Assembly: GCF_036346875.1 (NCBI RefSeq) | Contig: NZ_CP107852.1 | Span: 744,001 to 808,000, forward strand | Length of the DNA stretch: 64,000 nt | Reading direction: 5' to 3' | From: Nocardia sp. NBC_00508 | Lineage (GTDB): Bacteria > Actinomycetota > Actinomycetes > Mycobacteriales > Mycobacteriaceae | Shown: in pieces, positions 1 to 8,093 of the stretch | Position numbering within the stretch: the stretch's first letter is position 1 | Layout of the letters: the number at the start of each line of letters is the position of its first letter | Translations under genes and position numbers: made by a program | Notes under the pieces: generated by a model | What the model was told of the DNA's origin: nothing | Databases searched by the model: none | The model's input: the letters and a program-made list of their open reading frames with translations, nothing else

Positions 1-366
1 CCCATCGCACGCGCCGTCGACCAGGTGGGTGGTCGCGCCGCCGCCGACGAGCTGGCGATGCTCGCGCCGGGTGGACAGCTGATCTCCTTCGGCGCGCTGT
101 CGGGCAAGCCTCTTTCGCTCGATCCCGGCAGCCTCATCTTCAAACAGACCGTGGTCAAAGGGTTCTGGGGCTCGAAGCGGATCGAGGAGATCGGCGCCGA
201 GCAGCGCAGGCGGCTGATCGGCGAGCTGATCGACCTCGCGGCCCGCGGTGTGCTGAAGCTGGACATCGAGGCCGCCTATCCGCTGGATTCCGCGGCCGAG
301 GCCGCGGTCGCCACCGAGACGCCGGGGCGCAACGCCAAGATCGCGTTGCAGGCTCAGACTGTCTGA
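1..366 (+). CDS. Zinc-type MDR alcohol dehydrogenase / enoyl reductase-like, C-terminal part (5' end outside window)
   Basis: The open frame enters from the window edge, so the catalytic N-terminus is missing. What remains is the end of the Rossmann half: a GGQLISFGALSGKPL stretch, then FKQTVVKGFWGSK, which is typical of the quinone-oxidoreductase/MECR branch of medium-chain dehydrogenases, and a final helix region ending NAKIALQ. The family reduces or oxidises alcohols, quinones or enoyl-thioesters with NADPH. Substrate cannot be told from this tail. The last 13 bp overlap the end of the convergent oxidoreductase gene. Confidence 0.75.
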   Translation, partial: PIARAVDQVGGRAAADELAMLAPGGQLISFGALSGKPLSLDPGSLIFKQTVVKGFWGSKRIEEIGAEQRRRLIGELIDLAARGVLKLDIEAAYPLDSAAEAAVATETPGRNAKIALQAQTV

Positions 367-1910
367 GCGTCGAGCACGGCCATCGCGGCGTTGTGCCCGG
401 GAATGCCGCTGACCCCGCCACCTCGAATCGCCCCCGCGCCACATAGGAACACGTTGCTATGCCCGGTCGACACGCCCCACCGGGCGGCGGGGTCGGCCGG
501 GTCGGCGTCTTCCGGGAGATAAGGGAAAGCCAGGTCGCGGTGGAAGATGTGGCCGCCCGGTAGGCCGACCTCGCGCTCGAGTTCGGGCGGGGTCTTCACC
601 TCCAGGCAGGCTGCGCCGTTCGCATCCGTCGCCAGGCAGTCGGCGATCGGTTCCGTCAGCACCGAATCCAGTTGTGCGAGGGTTGCTTTCACCAGCTCCG
701 CCTTTGCGCCCTCAGGATCGGCGGCGAAGAGTTTCGCCCGCGCGTGCAGCCCGAACAGCGTGAGAGTGTGCGCGCCCTGCGCGGCAAGGTCGGGCGCAAG
801 GATGGTCGGGTCGGTCAAGGTGTGGCAGTAGATTTCGGCGGGCGGGGCGGAGGGAATGCGGCCGATCGCCGCCTCGCCATAAGCTCGGTCGAGTTGCGCG
901 TACGACTCGCCGATGTGGAAGGTGCCTGCGAACGCCTCGCGCGGATCGACGTCGGGATCGCGCAAGCGCGGCAACCTACGCAACAGCATGTTCAGTTTCA
1001 GCTGCGCGCCTTCGGGTTTCGGCGGCAACGGCTCGCCGAGCAATCCAGCGAGCGTGTACGGCGCGGCGTTCACCAAGGCGAAGCGCGCGCCGACCCTTCC
1101 GTCCGAATAGCCGATTTCGGCTGTGCTGCCATCGGTTTCGATACTCGTCACCACGCAGCCGGTGACGATCTCGGCACCGGCCGAGCGCGCGGACCCGGCC
1201 AGCGCGTCGGTGAGCGCGCCCATGCCGCCGACCGGCACGTCCCAGTCGCCGGTGCCCCCGCCGATCACGTGATAGAGAAAGCAGCGATTCTGCCGCAGCG
1301 ATGGATCGTGCGCGTGGGTGAACGTGCCGATCAGCGCGTCGGTGAGTACCACGCCGCGCACGGTGTCATTGCCGAAAGCCGACTCGATGGTCTCGCCCAA
1401 CGGGCGCTCGAACAGTGCCTCCCAGGTGGCCGCGTCGTCCACCAGGTCGCGCAGCTCGTCCATGGTAGGCAGCGGGCGCGTCAGCGTCGGGAACACACGG
1501 CGCGCCAGCTGCCCGGTGGCACCGTAGAACCGTTGCCAGGCACCGAATTCCCGATCCGACCCGGTGAGCCGCGCGAAACTCGCCTCGGTCCGCGCCTGCT
1601 CGGCGGACACGAGAAGGCCGCTGTCACCGACCGGCGTATAGGACGAGATCTGCCGCCGCCGCGTCGCGAACCGCAACCCCAGCTCGTCCACGATCGACCG
1701 CGGCAGCAGACTCACCAGGTACGAGTACCGCGACAGCCGCGCGTCGACGCCCGCGAACACCCGTTCCGACACCGCGGCGCCACCCGTGTGCCGCTGCCGC
1801 TCGAGCACCAGGACCGAGCGCCCGGCCCGCGCCAGGTACGCGGCCGCCACCAAACCGTTGTGGCCGCCGCCGACGATCACGACATCGTAGAAGGAGCGAG
1901 TCGGCGTCAT
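354..1910 (-). CDS. PYROXD2/phytoene-desaturase-like FAD-dependent oxidoreductase
   Basis: 518-residue flavoprotein. The N-terminus VVIVGGGHNGLVAAAYLARAG is the FAD dinucleotide-binding motif, followed by the LERQRHTGGAA segment of the phytoene-desaturase/amine-oxidase superfamily. The C-terminus GGGVSGIPGHNAA is the usual second FAD contact. The start at 1910 (MTPTRSF) puts the FAD motif about ten residues in; the frame is open further upstream, but that part has no homology-like features. Such proteins act as redox enzymes on hydrophobic substrates; carotenoid desaturation is not implied because no other carotenoid genes are nearby. Divergent from the TIR operon, with about 260 bp between. 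Confidence 0.85.
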   Translation of the reverse strand: MTPTRSFYDVVIVGGGHNGLVAAAYLARAGRSVLVLERQRHTGGAAVSERVFAGVDARLSRYSYLVSLLPRSIVDELGLRFATRRRQISSYTPVGDSGLLVSAEQARTEASFARLTGSDREFGAWQRFYGATGQLARRVFPTLTRPLPTMDELRDLVDDAATWEALFERPLGETIESAFGNDTVRGVVLTDALIGTFTHAHDPSLRQNRCFLYHVIGGGTGDWDVPVGGMGALTDALAGSARSAGAEIVTGCVVTSIETDGSTAEIGYSDGRVGARFALVNAAPYTLAGLLGEPLPPKPEGAQLKLNMLLRRLPRLRDPDVDPREAFAGTFHIGESYAQLDRAYGEAAIGRIPSAPPAEIYCHTLTDPTILAPDLAAQGAHTLTLFGLHARAKLFAADPEGAKAELVKATLAQLDSVLTEPIADCLATDANGAACLEVKTPPELEREVGLPGGHIFHRDLAFPYLPEDADPADPAARWGVSTGHSNVFLCGAGAIRGGGVSGIPGHNAAMAVLDAQTV

Positions 1911-2171
1911 CCGTCCTCGATAGCACGGATCGCCCCCGAGCGACAGCGTCGCGGCCGACAACGGCGCGACTCCGCGCGCCGCCCGAAACCGTGCAGAGTC
2001 ATGCTCGATGCCGCCTACCCTTGGCCCACTACGCCCACGATCGCACCGCCGACCCGCTTCCCCGCGGCTCCCGGCCGCGGTCTTCGATCCGGGACATCCA
2101 CCGTGCAACTACTCCCCGCGCGCCGGAGTCGATACGATACGAACACCGACAGACGCATGGGGAGGAGGGGT

Positions 2172-3440
2172 GTGGCCGTCTTCATCAGCTATCACAGCAG
2201 CAAGCGGCCCGTCGTCGAACACATCGCCACATACTTTGCCCGCCACGACATTTCGACGTGGTGGGCGCCGCGCGACGTACCGCCGGGCTCGGACTGGGAC
2301 GAGGCGATCTCGCGCGCGATCAAGAACTCCAAGGCACTGGTTCTGCTGTTCTGCGCCTCGGCGGATTCGAGCGTGCACGTCAAGCGGGAGGTCCATCTCG
2401 CGGACAAGGCGAAGATCCCGATCTATTGGGTGCGGCTGGAGCAGGTCCAGCCGGAACGACTCGGATATTACCTGTCACCCACACAGTGGGTGGACTGGCT
2501 GGACCAGCGCGACAGCACCCTGGACTCCCTCGTCAAAGACCTGAGGCGGCCCGGCGTGAGCGGTCGTGTACTTGATACCGATGCGACGCCGCGGCCCGCC
2601 GAACCCGTACCGGCCTCCGGTTGGCCCGCTGGCATCGCCGTCTTCGAGAACGAACGCGTCGCGGCGGAGGCCGCCGCGCACACCTACTTCCGGATCGCAC
2701 GCGACGCCTCCGACCGGAGCGTGGTCCTTCCCACGGGCCGGGCGGCGACTCAGGTTTTCCGCGCGATGCTACGGATCGCACACCGCTACGCGCCCACGCC
2801 GTTCGGTGAGTCGCATATCCTTTCGGACACAGAGACTTTCGGCGTCCACGCCCAGCACCACACCTCGCGGACCAGGCATGTCGTCGAGACGTTGGTCGAA
2901 CCGTTGACCGAACGCGGACTCGGCCCGGCCCCAGGTCAGTTGCATCTGCTGTCCGGCCAGATCTCCGAGCGCGAAGACCCACTACTGCGGACACAGCGCA
3001 TTCTTCGCCTGTATCCTCCTGCGGTGCATGGGATTTCGATATCACCGGCGGGTGAGGTGCTGGGCTACGAGGTCGGTGCGTACACCGACCCGGACGAGAT
3101 CGTCAGCGACGGCTGCCGAATCGTGGAACTGAGTGAGCACGGCCGCCGGTACATCGATCCGAATCAGCCGTCCCGCTCGGTGCTGACCATCGGGTTGGCC
3201 TCGGCCCTGGAGTGTTCCGGCCTCATGGTGCTGGCCTTCGACAAGACCAAGGCTCGGATCATCCACCAGATGACGCACTTTCCCGAGACGGCCGGTGTCC
3301 CGGCCACCCTGTTGCGCCGCAATCCCCGGGCGGTCATCGTCACGACTCGCGCCATCGCCGAAGCGGCGGAACTCGACAACACCCACTTTCCGGAGTCAGC
3401 GGAGGCAGGCAGCGCATGGATAGTCAGCAGGTTCGCCTGA
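2172..3440 (+). CDS. TIR domain fused to a NagB-like (glucosamine-6-phosphate isomerase fold) domain
   Basis: 422 residues. Residues 1-115 form a TIR domain: VAVFISYHSSKRP (beta-A), a WWAPRDVPPGSDW loop, and VKREVHLA, whose Glu73 sits where TIR NADases carry the catalytic glutamate. A Pro-rich linker (about 136-152) leads to a C-terminal NagB/SugarP-isomerase-like domain with an LPTGRAATQVF phosphate-loop-like motif (186-196), a SDTETFG segment matching the catalytic Asp region of NagB, and a C-terminal RSVLTIGLASALE...RRNPRAVIVT block. The NagB DGH catalytic triplet appears replaced (GISISPAGEVLGYE), so this half may sense rather than catalyse. GTG 2172 was chosen for the GGAGGAGG just upstream; ATG 2157 is an alternative. 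It overlaps the PfkB gene by 25 bp. Role inferred: NAD+-consuming effector or signal generator. Confidence 0.85.
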   Translation: MAVFISYHSSKRPVVEHIATYFARHDISTWWAPRDVPPGSDWDEAISRAIKNSKALVLLFCASADSSVHVKREVHLADKAKIPIYWVRLEQVQPERLGYYLSPTQWVDWLDQRDSTLDSLVKDLRRPGVSGRVLDTDATPRPAEPVPASGWPAGIAVFENERVAAEAAAHTYFRIARDASDRSVVLPTGRAATQVFRAMLRIAHRYAPTPFGESHILSDTETFGVHAQHHTSRTRHVVETLVEPLTERGLGPAPGQLHLLSGQISEREDPLLRTQRILRLYPPAVHGISISPAGEVLGYEVGAYTDPDEIVSDGCRIVELSEHGRRYIDPNQPSRSVLTIGLASALECSGLMVLAFDKTKARIIHQMTHFPETAGVPATLLRRNPRAVIVTTRAIAEAAELDNTHFPESAEAGSAWIVSRFA

Positions 3441-4342
3441 AGGAGACGCCGAAGGTCGCGGTCGTCGGCATGGCCACGATCGACTACCTCTACGTCCTGG
3501 ACAGTCATCCGGCCGAGGACAGCGAGAACCCGGTCCGCAGGCACACGGTCGTGGTGGGCGGACCGGCCGGTCGGGGGTCGATCACCGCGGCACGGCTGGG
3601 CGGAGGCGGCGTCGGCCTGTACGCGATGTGCGGCAGCGGCATTCACGCGGAAGTGCTGCGCCGCGAGTTGACGAGCGAACCCCTCGAGGTGGTCCTCTTC
3701 GAGCGCGCCGCGGAGAGCCAGCACTCCGCGGTGGTCATCGCGGCTGATCACGGCACCCGAACCACGATCTGGACGCCCCAACCGGGCGCCGATCCGGCGC
3801 TGCTCGACGCCTTGGACGAGGCGTTCACCGGCGTGGACGCCGCACTGCTCGACTGCACCGACCCCGAACTGAGCAAAGCCGCCATCGAGTCGTGCCGAAC
3901 ACTGCGAGTTCCGATCGTGATCGACACCGGTGGGTACAAAGAGTCGAGCGAGGAATTCCTGCGCGGCGTCGACTACATCGTCGCTCCGGAGAAGTTCTTC
4001 ATCAGCAGGCACCCGGGCGAGCCACTCGATCGCAGCATGTCGCGGGTCTTCGCCGACTTCGGGCCGAAAGTCCTGGTAGCGACGCAAGGGAAGCGGGGCG
4101 GGAGCTACCTCGACGCGACCGGCGAGCATCGCTATCGCGCATTCGAGGTCGCGGTGGAGGACACCTGCGGTGCGGGCGACACATTCCACGGCGCGCTTGC
4201 CTGGGCGATCGCCGCGGGCGCTCCGGTGGACGCGGCACTGGACATCGCGTCCTGGGCGGCTGCTCGGAAATGCGCGACGTTCGGGAACGCCGGTATCCCG
4301 GACCGGGTGGCCTTGAAACAATTCCTGGCCGAACAACGCTGA
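3416..4342 (+). CDS. PfkB-family carbohydrate/nucleoside kinase coupled to the TIR-NagB gene
   Basis: 308 residues of the ribokinase fold. N-terminal KVAVVGMATIDYLYVLD and the VVVGGPAGRGSITAARLG glycine-rich stretch match PfkB signature 1; EDTCGAGDTFHGALA (residues 248-262) is signature 2, with the GAGD anion hole and catalytic Asp255. Both hallmarks are intact, so kinase activity is expected, on a sugar, nucleoside or sugar-nucleotide not readable from sequence. ATG 3416 is preceded by GGAGG and lies inside the end of the TIR gene (25-bp overlap), so the two are almost certainly co-translated. The pairing hints that the kinase acts on, or is regulated by, a ribose-containing product of the TIR domain; that is inference. 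Confidence 0.85.
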   Translation: MDSQQVRLKETPKVAVVGMATIDYLYVLDSHPAEDSENPVRRHTVVVGGPAGRGSITAARLGGGGVGLYAMCGSGIHAEVLRRELTSEPLEVVLFERAAESQHSAVVIAADHGTRTTIWTPQPGADPALLDALDEAFTGVDAALLDCTDPELSKAAIESCRTLRVPIVIDTGGYKESSEEFLRGVDYIVAPEKFFISRHPGEPLDRSMSRVFADFGPKVLVATQGKRGGSYLDATGEHRYRAFEVAVEDTCGAGDTFHGALAWAIAAGAPVDAALDIASWAAARKCATFGNAGIPDRVALKQFLAEQR

Positions 4343-4410
4343 CCATCTGTAGGCGGACGGGCAACTCGCCGAACGCATCGGCTGCGCGAGCTCGACCGAC
4401 TCGCTGGATC

Positions 4411-4452
4411 GTCCACCAGATCGCGCAGCTCGTCCTCGGTAGGCAGCGGCCG
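4411..4452 (-). pseudogene. Short remnant duplicate of the upstream FAD oxidoreductase gene
   Basis: About 42 bp match positions 1437-1478 in the 354-1910 gene at roughly nine of ten bases, in the same orientation. Translated on the minus strand it gives RPLPTEDELRDLVDD, against RPLPTMDELRDLVDD in the intact gene. The frame decays immediately on both sides, so this is a fragment only. Confidence 0.6.
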
Positions 4453-4516
4453 CCCCAATCTCCTGAGTGCTTGTCGCGGACAGGATCGACTACCCCACGG
4501 GCGGTCGAGGTCGGGA

Positions 4517-4690
4517 TCAGCGTCTGAAGGCCTGCCTCAGCATGTGCCCGGCTCGTTCGATGGAGCCGCCGGGTCGCCTGCCGCCGATGTCCGTCCTCCG
4601 GCGGCTGTCTTCGTCGGGTCCGGCGAGCAGCGCCTGCAACCTCACCCGCTCCGCCCGGACCCAGCGCGCGATCTTGTTCTTGATCGTCAT
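4517..4690 (-). CDS. Small basic protein (57 aa), possibly a degenerate CsbD-like protein
   Basis: ATG 4690 to TGA 4517 gives a 57-residue basic protein beginning MTIKNKIARWVRAERV and ending ERAGHMLRQAFRR. Almost every third codon position is G or C, which supports coding. The amphipathic start and the QAG..K.AF-like end faintly recall CsbD stress proteins, but the match is too weak to name. Its ATG overlaps the TGA of the next upstream small ORF (ATGA), suggesting a coupled pair. Confidence 0.4.
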   Translation of the reverse strand: MTIKNKIARWVRAERVRLQALLAGPDEDSRRRTDIGGRRPGGSIERAGHMLRQAFRR

Positions 4691-4905
4691 CGGAATATTC
4701 CAATCTCCCGGTTGCGCAGTTCGGCCACGAACTCCTTCGCATCGGCCAACCAGACGATGCCTGAACCGGTTGCACCCAGCTTAGAGGCTAAAACCGCCCC
4801 GAGGCGGGGGATACCGTCCGTCCATCGACTGCGGTTCCAGTTCGACACAGCAGGCACCGGCGGTGTGTGGCGGCCGCCGTCGACGCGGACTGAGCGACAC
4901 ATCAT
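4687..4905 (-). CDS. Hypothetical small protein upstream of, and coupled to, the 57-aa ORF
   Basis: Up to 72 residues; a later GTG start (VSNWNRSRW) is possible. The readable part is GAVLASKLGATGSGIVWLADAKEFVAELRNREIGIF, which looks protein-like but fits no family I recognise. The stop overlaps the next start as ATGA. It lies immediately downstream of the TetR gene on the same strand. Confidence 0.35.
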   Translation of the reverse strand: MMCRSVRVDGGRHTPPVPAVSNWNRSRWTDGIPRLGAVLASKLGATGSGIVWLADAKEFVAELRNREIGIFR

Positions 4906-5651
4906 CGCCGGGAGGGCAGCGTGGCGGTGAGACCGGTGAGCAGGATGTCGAGACCGCGTTCGAGTTCGGCTGCGCCGTCGTAGGCGGCCAGGATCGGTGC
5001 GAGTTCACGCAACAACGGGAACTCCCCGATCGGTAGGCGGTGCAGCCCGAGCCGCAGCACGTCGTCGGTCTCCTCGGGACGCTCCACGAGCTCCTGCAAC
5101 TCGTTCAGAACGTGCCCATAGAGGAAGCCGAAGACCACACGGTAGATGTGCAGCGCGTCGGCACCGGAAAACCCGGCACCGGTGAGCAATTGGAGGATGT
5201 CTTCCAGCGGACGGACCACCGCATAAGGACGCAGCCCCAATGGAGTGACCAACGGCCGAGTCACCAGTAGCGGCACCACCCGCGGATGCTCCAGAGCCAG
5301 TCGCCGGAAATCACGCGCGACGACCCGCAATTGGGCTGCCCAATCCGGGGCGGCGGCATCGACCGACAACTGCGCGAACACGATCTCGGCCACACCATCG
5401 AGCACAGCCGCCTTGTTCGCGACATGTCGGTAGATCACCATCGGATCCCGCCCCACAGCCTCGGCCAGCCGCCGCATCGACAACCCGTCGACCCCATCGC
5501 GATCGATGATCTCGAGCGCCGCGGCCAGCACCGCAGCCCTGGTGACCGGCCCGTCGCCTCGACCGATGGCAGCGCGGCCGGACCGGTCTCCAGATCGAGA
5601 GCGCCTGCGGCCGGTCGGAACTTCGGCCATCTCGGATGCCTCCCTCGTCAT
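4902..5651 (-). CDS. TetR-family transcriptional regulator (TetR_C type)
   Basis: 249 residues. The HTH is RAAVLAAALEIIDRDGVDGLSMRRLAEAVGRDPMVIYRHVANK, preceded by a 35-residue Arg-rich tail. The C-terminal part resembles the tetracycline-repressor ligand domain (WAAQLRVVARDFRRLALEHP). An ATG 21 bp later (5630) also has a good ribosome site (GGGAGG), so the true start is one of the two. A TGTAG/CTACA palindrome lies 26 bp upstream of the start, consistent with autoregulation. Probable targets are the divergent DUF5994 pair or a nearby small ORF; the ligand is unknown. Confidence 0.85.
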   Translation of the reverse strand: MTREASEMAEVPTGRRRSRSGDRSGRAAIGRGDGPVTRAAVLAAALEIIDRDGVDGLSMRRLAEAVGRDPMVIYRHVANKAAVLDGVAEIVFAQLSVDAAAPDWAAQLRVVARDFRRLALEHPRVVPLLVTRPLVTPLGLRPYAVVRPLEDILQLLTGAGFSGADALHIYRVVFGFLYGHVLNELQELVERPEETDDVLRLGLHRLPIGEFPLLRELAPILAAYDGAAELERGLDILLTGLTATLPSRR

Positions 5652-5676
5652 CAGAATCTCCGCTGGAAGTTATGAG

Positions 5677-5688
5677 TGTAGACCTACA
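5677..5688. promoter_or_regulatory. Putative TetR operator (12-bp palindrome)
   Basis: TGTAGACCTACA is an exact inverted repeat (TGTAG - AC - CTACA) in the region between the TetR gene and the divergent DUF5994 genes. Position and symmetry fit a TetR-family site; binding is inferred. Confidence 0.45.
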
Positions 5689-5856
5689 ATGTTGACATCA
5701 GGAGGGAAACGGAGTCTACTGGATGTACACACCTGGTTCGCTGCGACGCCACTAGTGACCGCGACGCCGCCGCACGGTCGTATCCACGGCCCTGCGGCCA
5801 CCACGCCATGGAGCAACCTCTGGCGAACAACGCGGCACCCCGCGACAGGACCCGAA

Positions 5857-6324
5857 ATGCGATTCCACAGCCGAAACAGAAGCGCCGGCACAGCGCACGA
5901 ACAGATGCAGCGGCAGTACGCCCGGCATCCCGTTCGGCCCGATTACACACCCCGATTGAGGTTGACGCCCAAAGCCGAACGCGGCGGATACATCGACGGC
6001 GCGTGGTGGCCCCGATCCGGCGAACTCACCACCGAACTGCCGGATCTCCTCGCCGTCCTGTCGGTGCGGCTCGGCCCCATCTGGCGAGTCGTCTACGACC
6101 CCGCAGGCTGGACGGACACGCCCCGGCAGACGACCCTCGACGATGGGCACACCGTCCGGCTCGACCCCTACCCCTTCGAACTGTGGAACACGATGTATGT
6201 CTGCGGCCGTGAGAGCGAGCTGATCGTGCTCCAGGTGATCCCATCGTCCACCGACGACCACACCGCGCACACGGCGCTCATGGCCGCCGTCACACCCGAA
6301 TCAGCAACCCGCACACCCCGATGA
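5857..6324 (+). CDS. DUF5994 family protein (first of a tandem pair)
   Basis: 155 residues. The core is TPRLRLTPKAERGGYIDGAWWPRSGELTTELPDLLAVL, then RLGPIWRVVYDP and a late ELIVLQVIP strand, the pattern of the actinobacterial DUF5994 family, whose function is unknown. The start at 5857 (MRFHSRN) has AGGAC upstream; ATG 5905 is also possible. It ends in an ATGA overlap with its paralogue, so both are made from one message. No signal peptide or membrane segment, so cytoplasmic. Confidence 0.75.
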   Translation: MRFHSRNRSAGTAHEQMQRQYARHPVRPDYTPRLRLTPKAERGGYIDGAWWPRSGELTTELPDLLAVLSVRLGPIWRVVYDPAGWTDTPRQTTLDDGHTVRLDPYPFELWNTMYVCGRESELIVLQVIPSSTDDHTAHTALMAAVTPESATRTPR

Positions 6325-6830
6325 GCAGAGAACAGACCATGCCCCGAATCATTCGACGACGCCCGATCACCAACCACTACGACATGGGCCGTGATCCCGG
6401 TCCTCCTCGATCCGAACAGCAGCCCTTCCGAACGCCTACCCGCACCCCACGCCTTCTACTGAGTCGACCCGGCACCCACCCCGACCACGTGGACGGCGGC
6501 TGGTGGCCATGGACCAGCAACCTCACCGCCGAACTGCACGACCTGATCAGCGTCCTCACCCCGCGCCTCGGACCCACCGCACGCATCAGCTTCGACTGGA
6601 ACGCAGTCAGTCTCACCCAACGCCGCATCGACAACTACGACGGCATCGCGTTGCACGGGCCCGATACCGGTCAGCCAGCCGGCGTCATGCATCTGATCGG
6701 CACGAACGGCGCCCAGATGACCCTCCTTGTCATCCCCGCCGACACCCCACCCGCTCTAGCAGACAGCCAGCTGCGGCGCGCGTCAGGTATGTCGTTGCCG
6801 CCGTCGGCGCACCAGCGGCAGAACCGCTGA
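6321..6830 (+). CDS. DUF5994 family protein (second of a tandem pair)
   Basis: 169 residues, paralogous to the preceding gene: TPRLLLSRPGTHPDHVDGGWWPWTSNLTAELHDLISVL aligns with its neighbour, followed by RLGPTARISFDW and QMTLLVIP. The ATGA overlap (6321-6324) implies translational coupling. A strong hairpin follows ten bases after the stop. Function unknown; two divergent copies suggest a heteromer or sub-functionalised pair. Confidence 0.75.
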   Translation: MSREQTMPRIIRRRPITNHYDMGRDPGPPRSEQQPFRTPTRTPRLLLSRPGTHPDHVDGGWWPWTSNLTAELHDLISVLTPRLGPTARISFDWNAVSLTQRRIDNYDGIALHGPDTGQPAGVMHLIGTNGAQMTLLVIPADTPPALADSQLRRASGMSLPPSAHQRQNR

Positions 6831-6839
6831 CCGCAACGA

Positions 6840-6867
6840 CCCCGCTCGGCCGTGTGGCCGACCGGGG
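6840..6867 (+). terminator. Hairpin terminator after the DUF5994 pair
   Basis: A 12-bp stem (CCCCGCTCGGCC / GGCCGACCGGGG, one mismatch) closes a GTGT loop just past the stop at 6830. There is no long U-run, as is common in high-GC actinomycetes. It may also serve the convergent siderophore operon. Confidence 0.6.
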
Positions 6868-7011
6868 ACGGCTATTGCGCCCGATCGGCCCGGCCGGGCG
6901 GCAGTACGTCGAGGCGGCCGCCAGCGACATCCGATCGATCGACTCCACGGCTTCGGAGCTTTTGAGCAGTGCGATCAGCTCGGCAGCAGCCGCCGCGAAT
7001 GCTCGGCGTCG

Positions 7012-8028
7012 TCACTTCGCCGGCTGCGGCACGCCCGTCGCCTTCGCCACATCGGCGAGCATCCGATCGGCCGCCTGCACGCCGATGCCGGACATCCAGG
7101 TCTCGTCCGGAACCTCGAACACCTTGCCGCCCTTGACCGCCGGTAGGTCCTGCCATACCGGGCTCGTGGTCACCACGTTCTTCTCCGTCTTGCCCGGATC
7201 CTCGATGACGGCGACGAAGATGAGTTCGGCGTCGGCCTGGTCGATCCGCTCCGGGCTGATCTCCTTCATGATCTTCTTCGGATCGGTGGAGATCTGCGAG
7301 GCCGGGCGCGGGAGCCCGATGTCGGCGAGCACCACACCGCTGAAGGAGTTGCTCTGATACAGACGGGTCGGCCCGGCGAGGAAACGCACCACCGAGACGG
7401 TGGGCAGACCGCCGTTGTTCTTCGCCTTGATCGCCGCGCTGAGCGTGCGGGCGCGGTCCTCGTAGGCGTTCAGCGCGTCGGCGGCCTGCTGGTCGAGTCC
7501 GAGCGCCTTACCGTGCACCGCCAGATTGGCTTTCCACGGGCCACCGGTGGTTTCGGTGAACACTGTCGGCGCGATACCGCTCAGCTTGTCGTAGATCTTC
7601 TCGTGGCGCAGCTTCGAGGACAGGATCAGATCGGGTTTCAAGGAGGCGATGCGTTCCAGATTCGGCTCGGGCGACGGGCCGACGTCGATGACGCCGTCCA
7701 CTTTGCCCGTCAGGTAGTCCGGGAATCCGCCGCGGGTCTTGGTGTGCGGGATCACGGCGCCGACCGGCTTGATGCCGAGCAGGGTGACCGAGTCGAGTTC
7801 GGCGGTGTCGAGCACCACCACCCGCCGCGGCACGTGCGGGATCGTCACTCGGCCCATCGGGGTGTCGAGCGTGCGCGGGAAGCTGGCCGGATCCGCGGCC
7901 GATACCGCGGAATCCATTGCGGTGGAACTATTCCCGCACGCAGTGAGTCCCGTTACTGCGAGGCCTGACGCGAGGAGCACGGCACCGATCCGGCCGAATC
8001 CGCGCAGGCGCAATCGTCCTGTGGGCAT
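7012..8028 (-). CDS. Iron-siderophore ABC transporter substrate-binding lipoprotein
   Basis: 338 residues. A Sec signal ends in a lipobox (AVTGLTAC), so Cys is lipidated and the protein is anchored outside the membrane. The mature part is a class III periplasmic-binding fold: PRRVVVLDTAELDSVTLLGIKPVGAV, SPEPNLERIASLKPDLIL, and a late LPAVKGGKVFEVPDE, typical of ferric-siderophore receptors (FhuD/FecB type). ATG 8028 was chosen because it places the signal peptide at the N-terminus. It is the last gene of the four-gene iron importer, 65 bp after the ATPase gene. Confidence 0.9.
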   Translation of the reverse strand: MPTGRLRLRGFGRIGAVLLASGLAVTGLTACGNSSTAMDSAVSAADPASFPRTLDTPMGRVTIPHVPRRVVVLDTAELDSVTLLGIKPVGAVIPHTKTRGGFPDYLTGKVDGVIDVGPSPEPNLERIASLKPDLILSSKLRHEKIYDKLSGIAPTVFTETTGGPWKANLAVHGKALGLDQQAADALNAYEDRARTLSAAIKAKNNGGLPTVSVVRFLAGPTRLYQSNSFSGVVLADIGLPRPASQISTDPKKIMKEISPERIDQADAELIFVAVIEDPGKTEKNVVTTSPVWQDLPAVKGGKVFEVPDETWMSGIGVQAADRMLADVAKATGVPQPAK

Positions 8029-8093
8029 GACTGATCCTCTTCTTTCGTGAAGGGACGCCACCCCTTCCGGGTGACGTGCTGACCGTCGGACCA

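Noticed and set aside
354..1910. Carotenoid phytoene desaturase
   Set aside because: The sequence pattern is PYROXD2-like and there are no phytoene synthase or other carotenoid genes in the window.
672..2156. Open plus-strand frame running into the TIR gene, which would give a 922-residue protein
   Set aside because: It lies antisense to the FAD oxidoreductase and has an Arg/Gln/His-rich shadow composition; the TIR fold and a strong ribosome site begin at 2157-2172.
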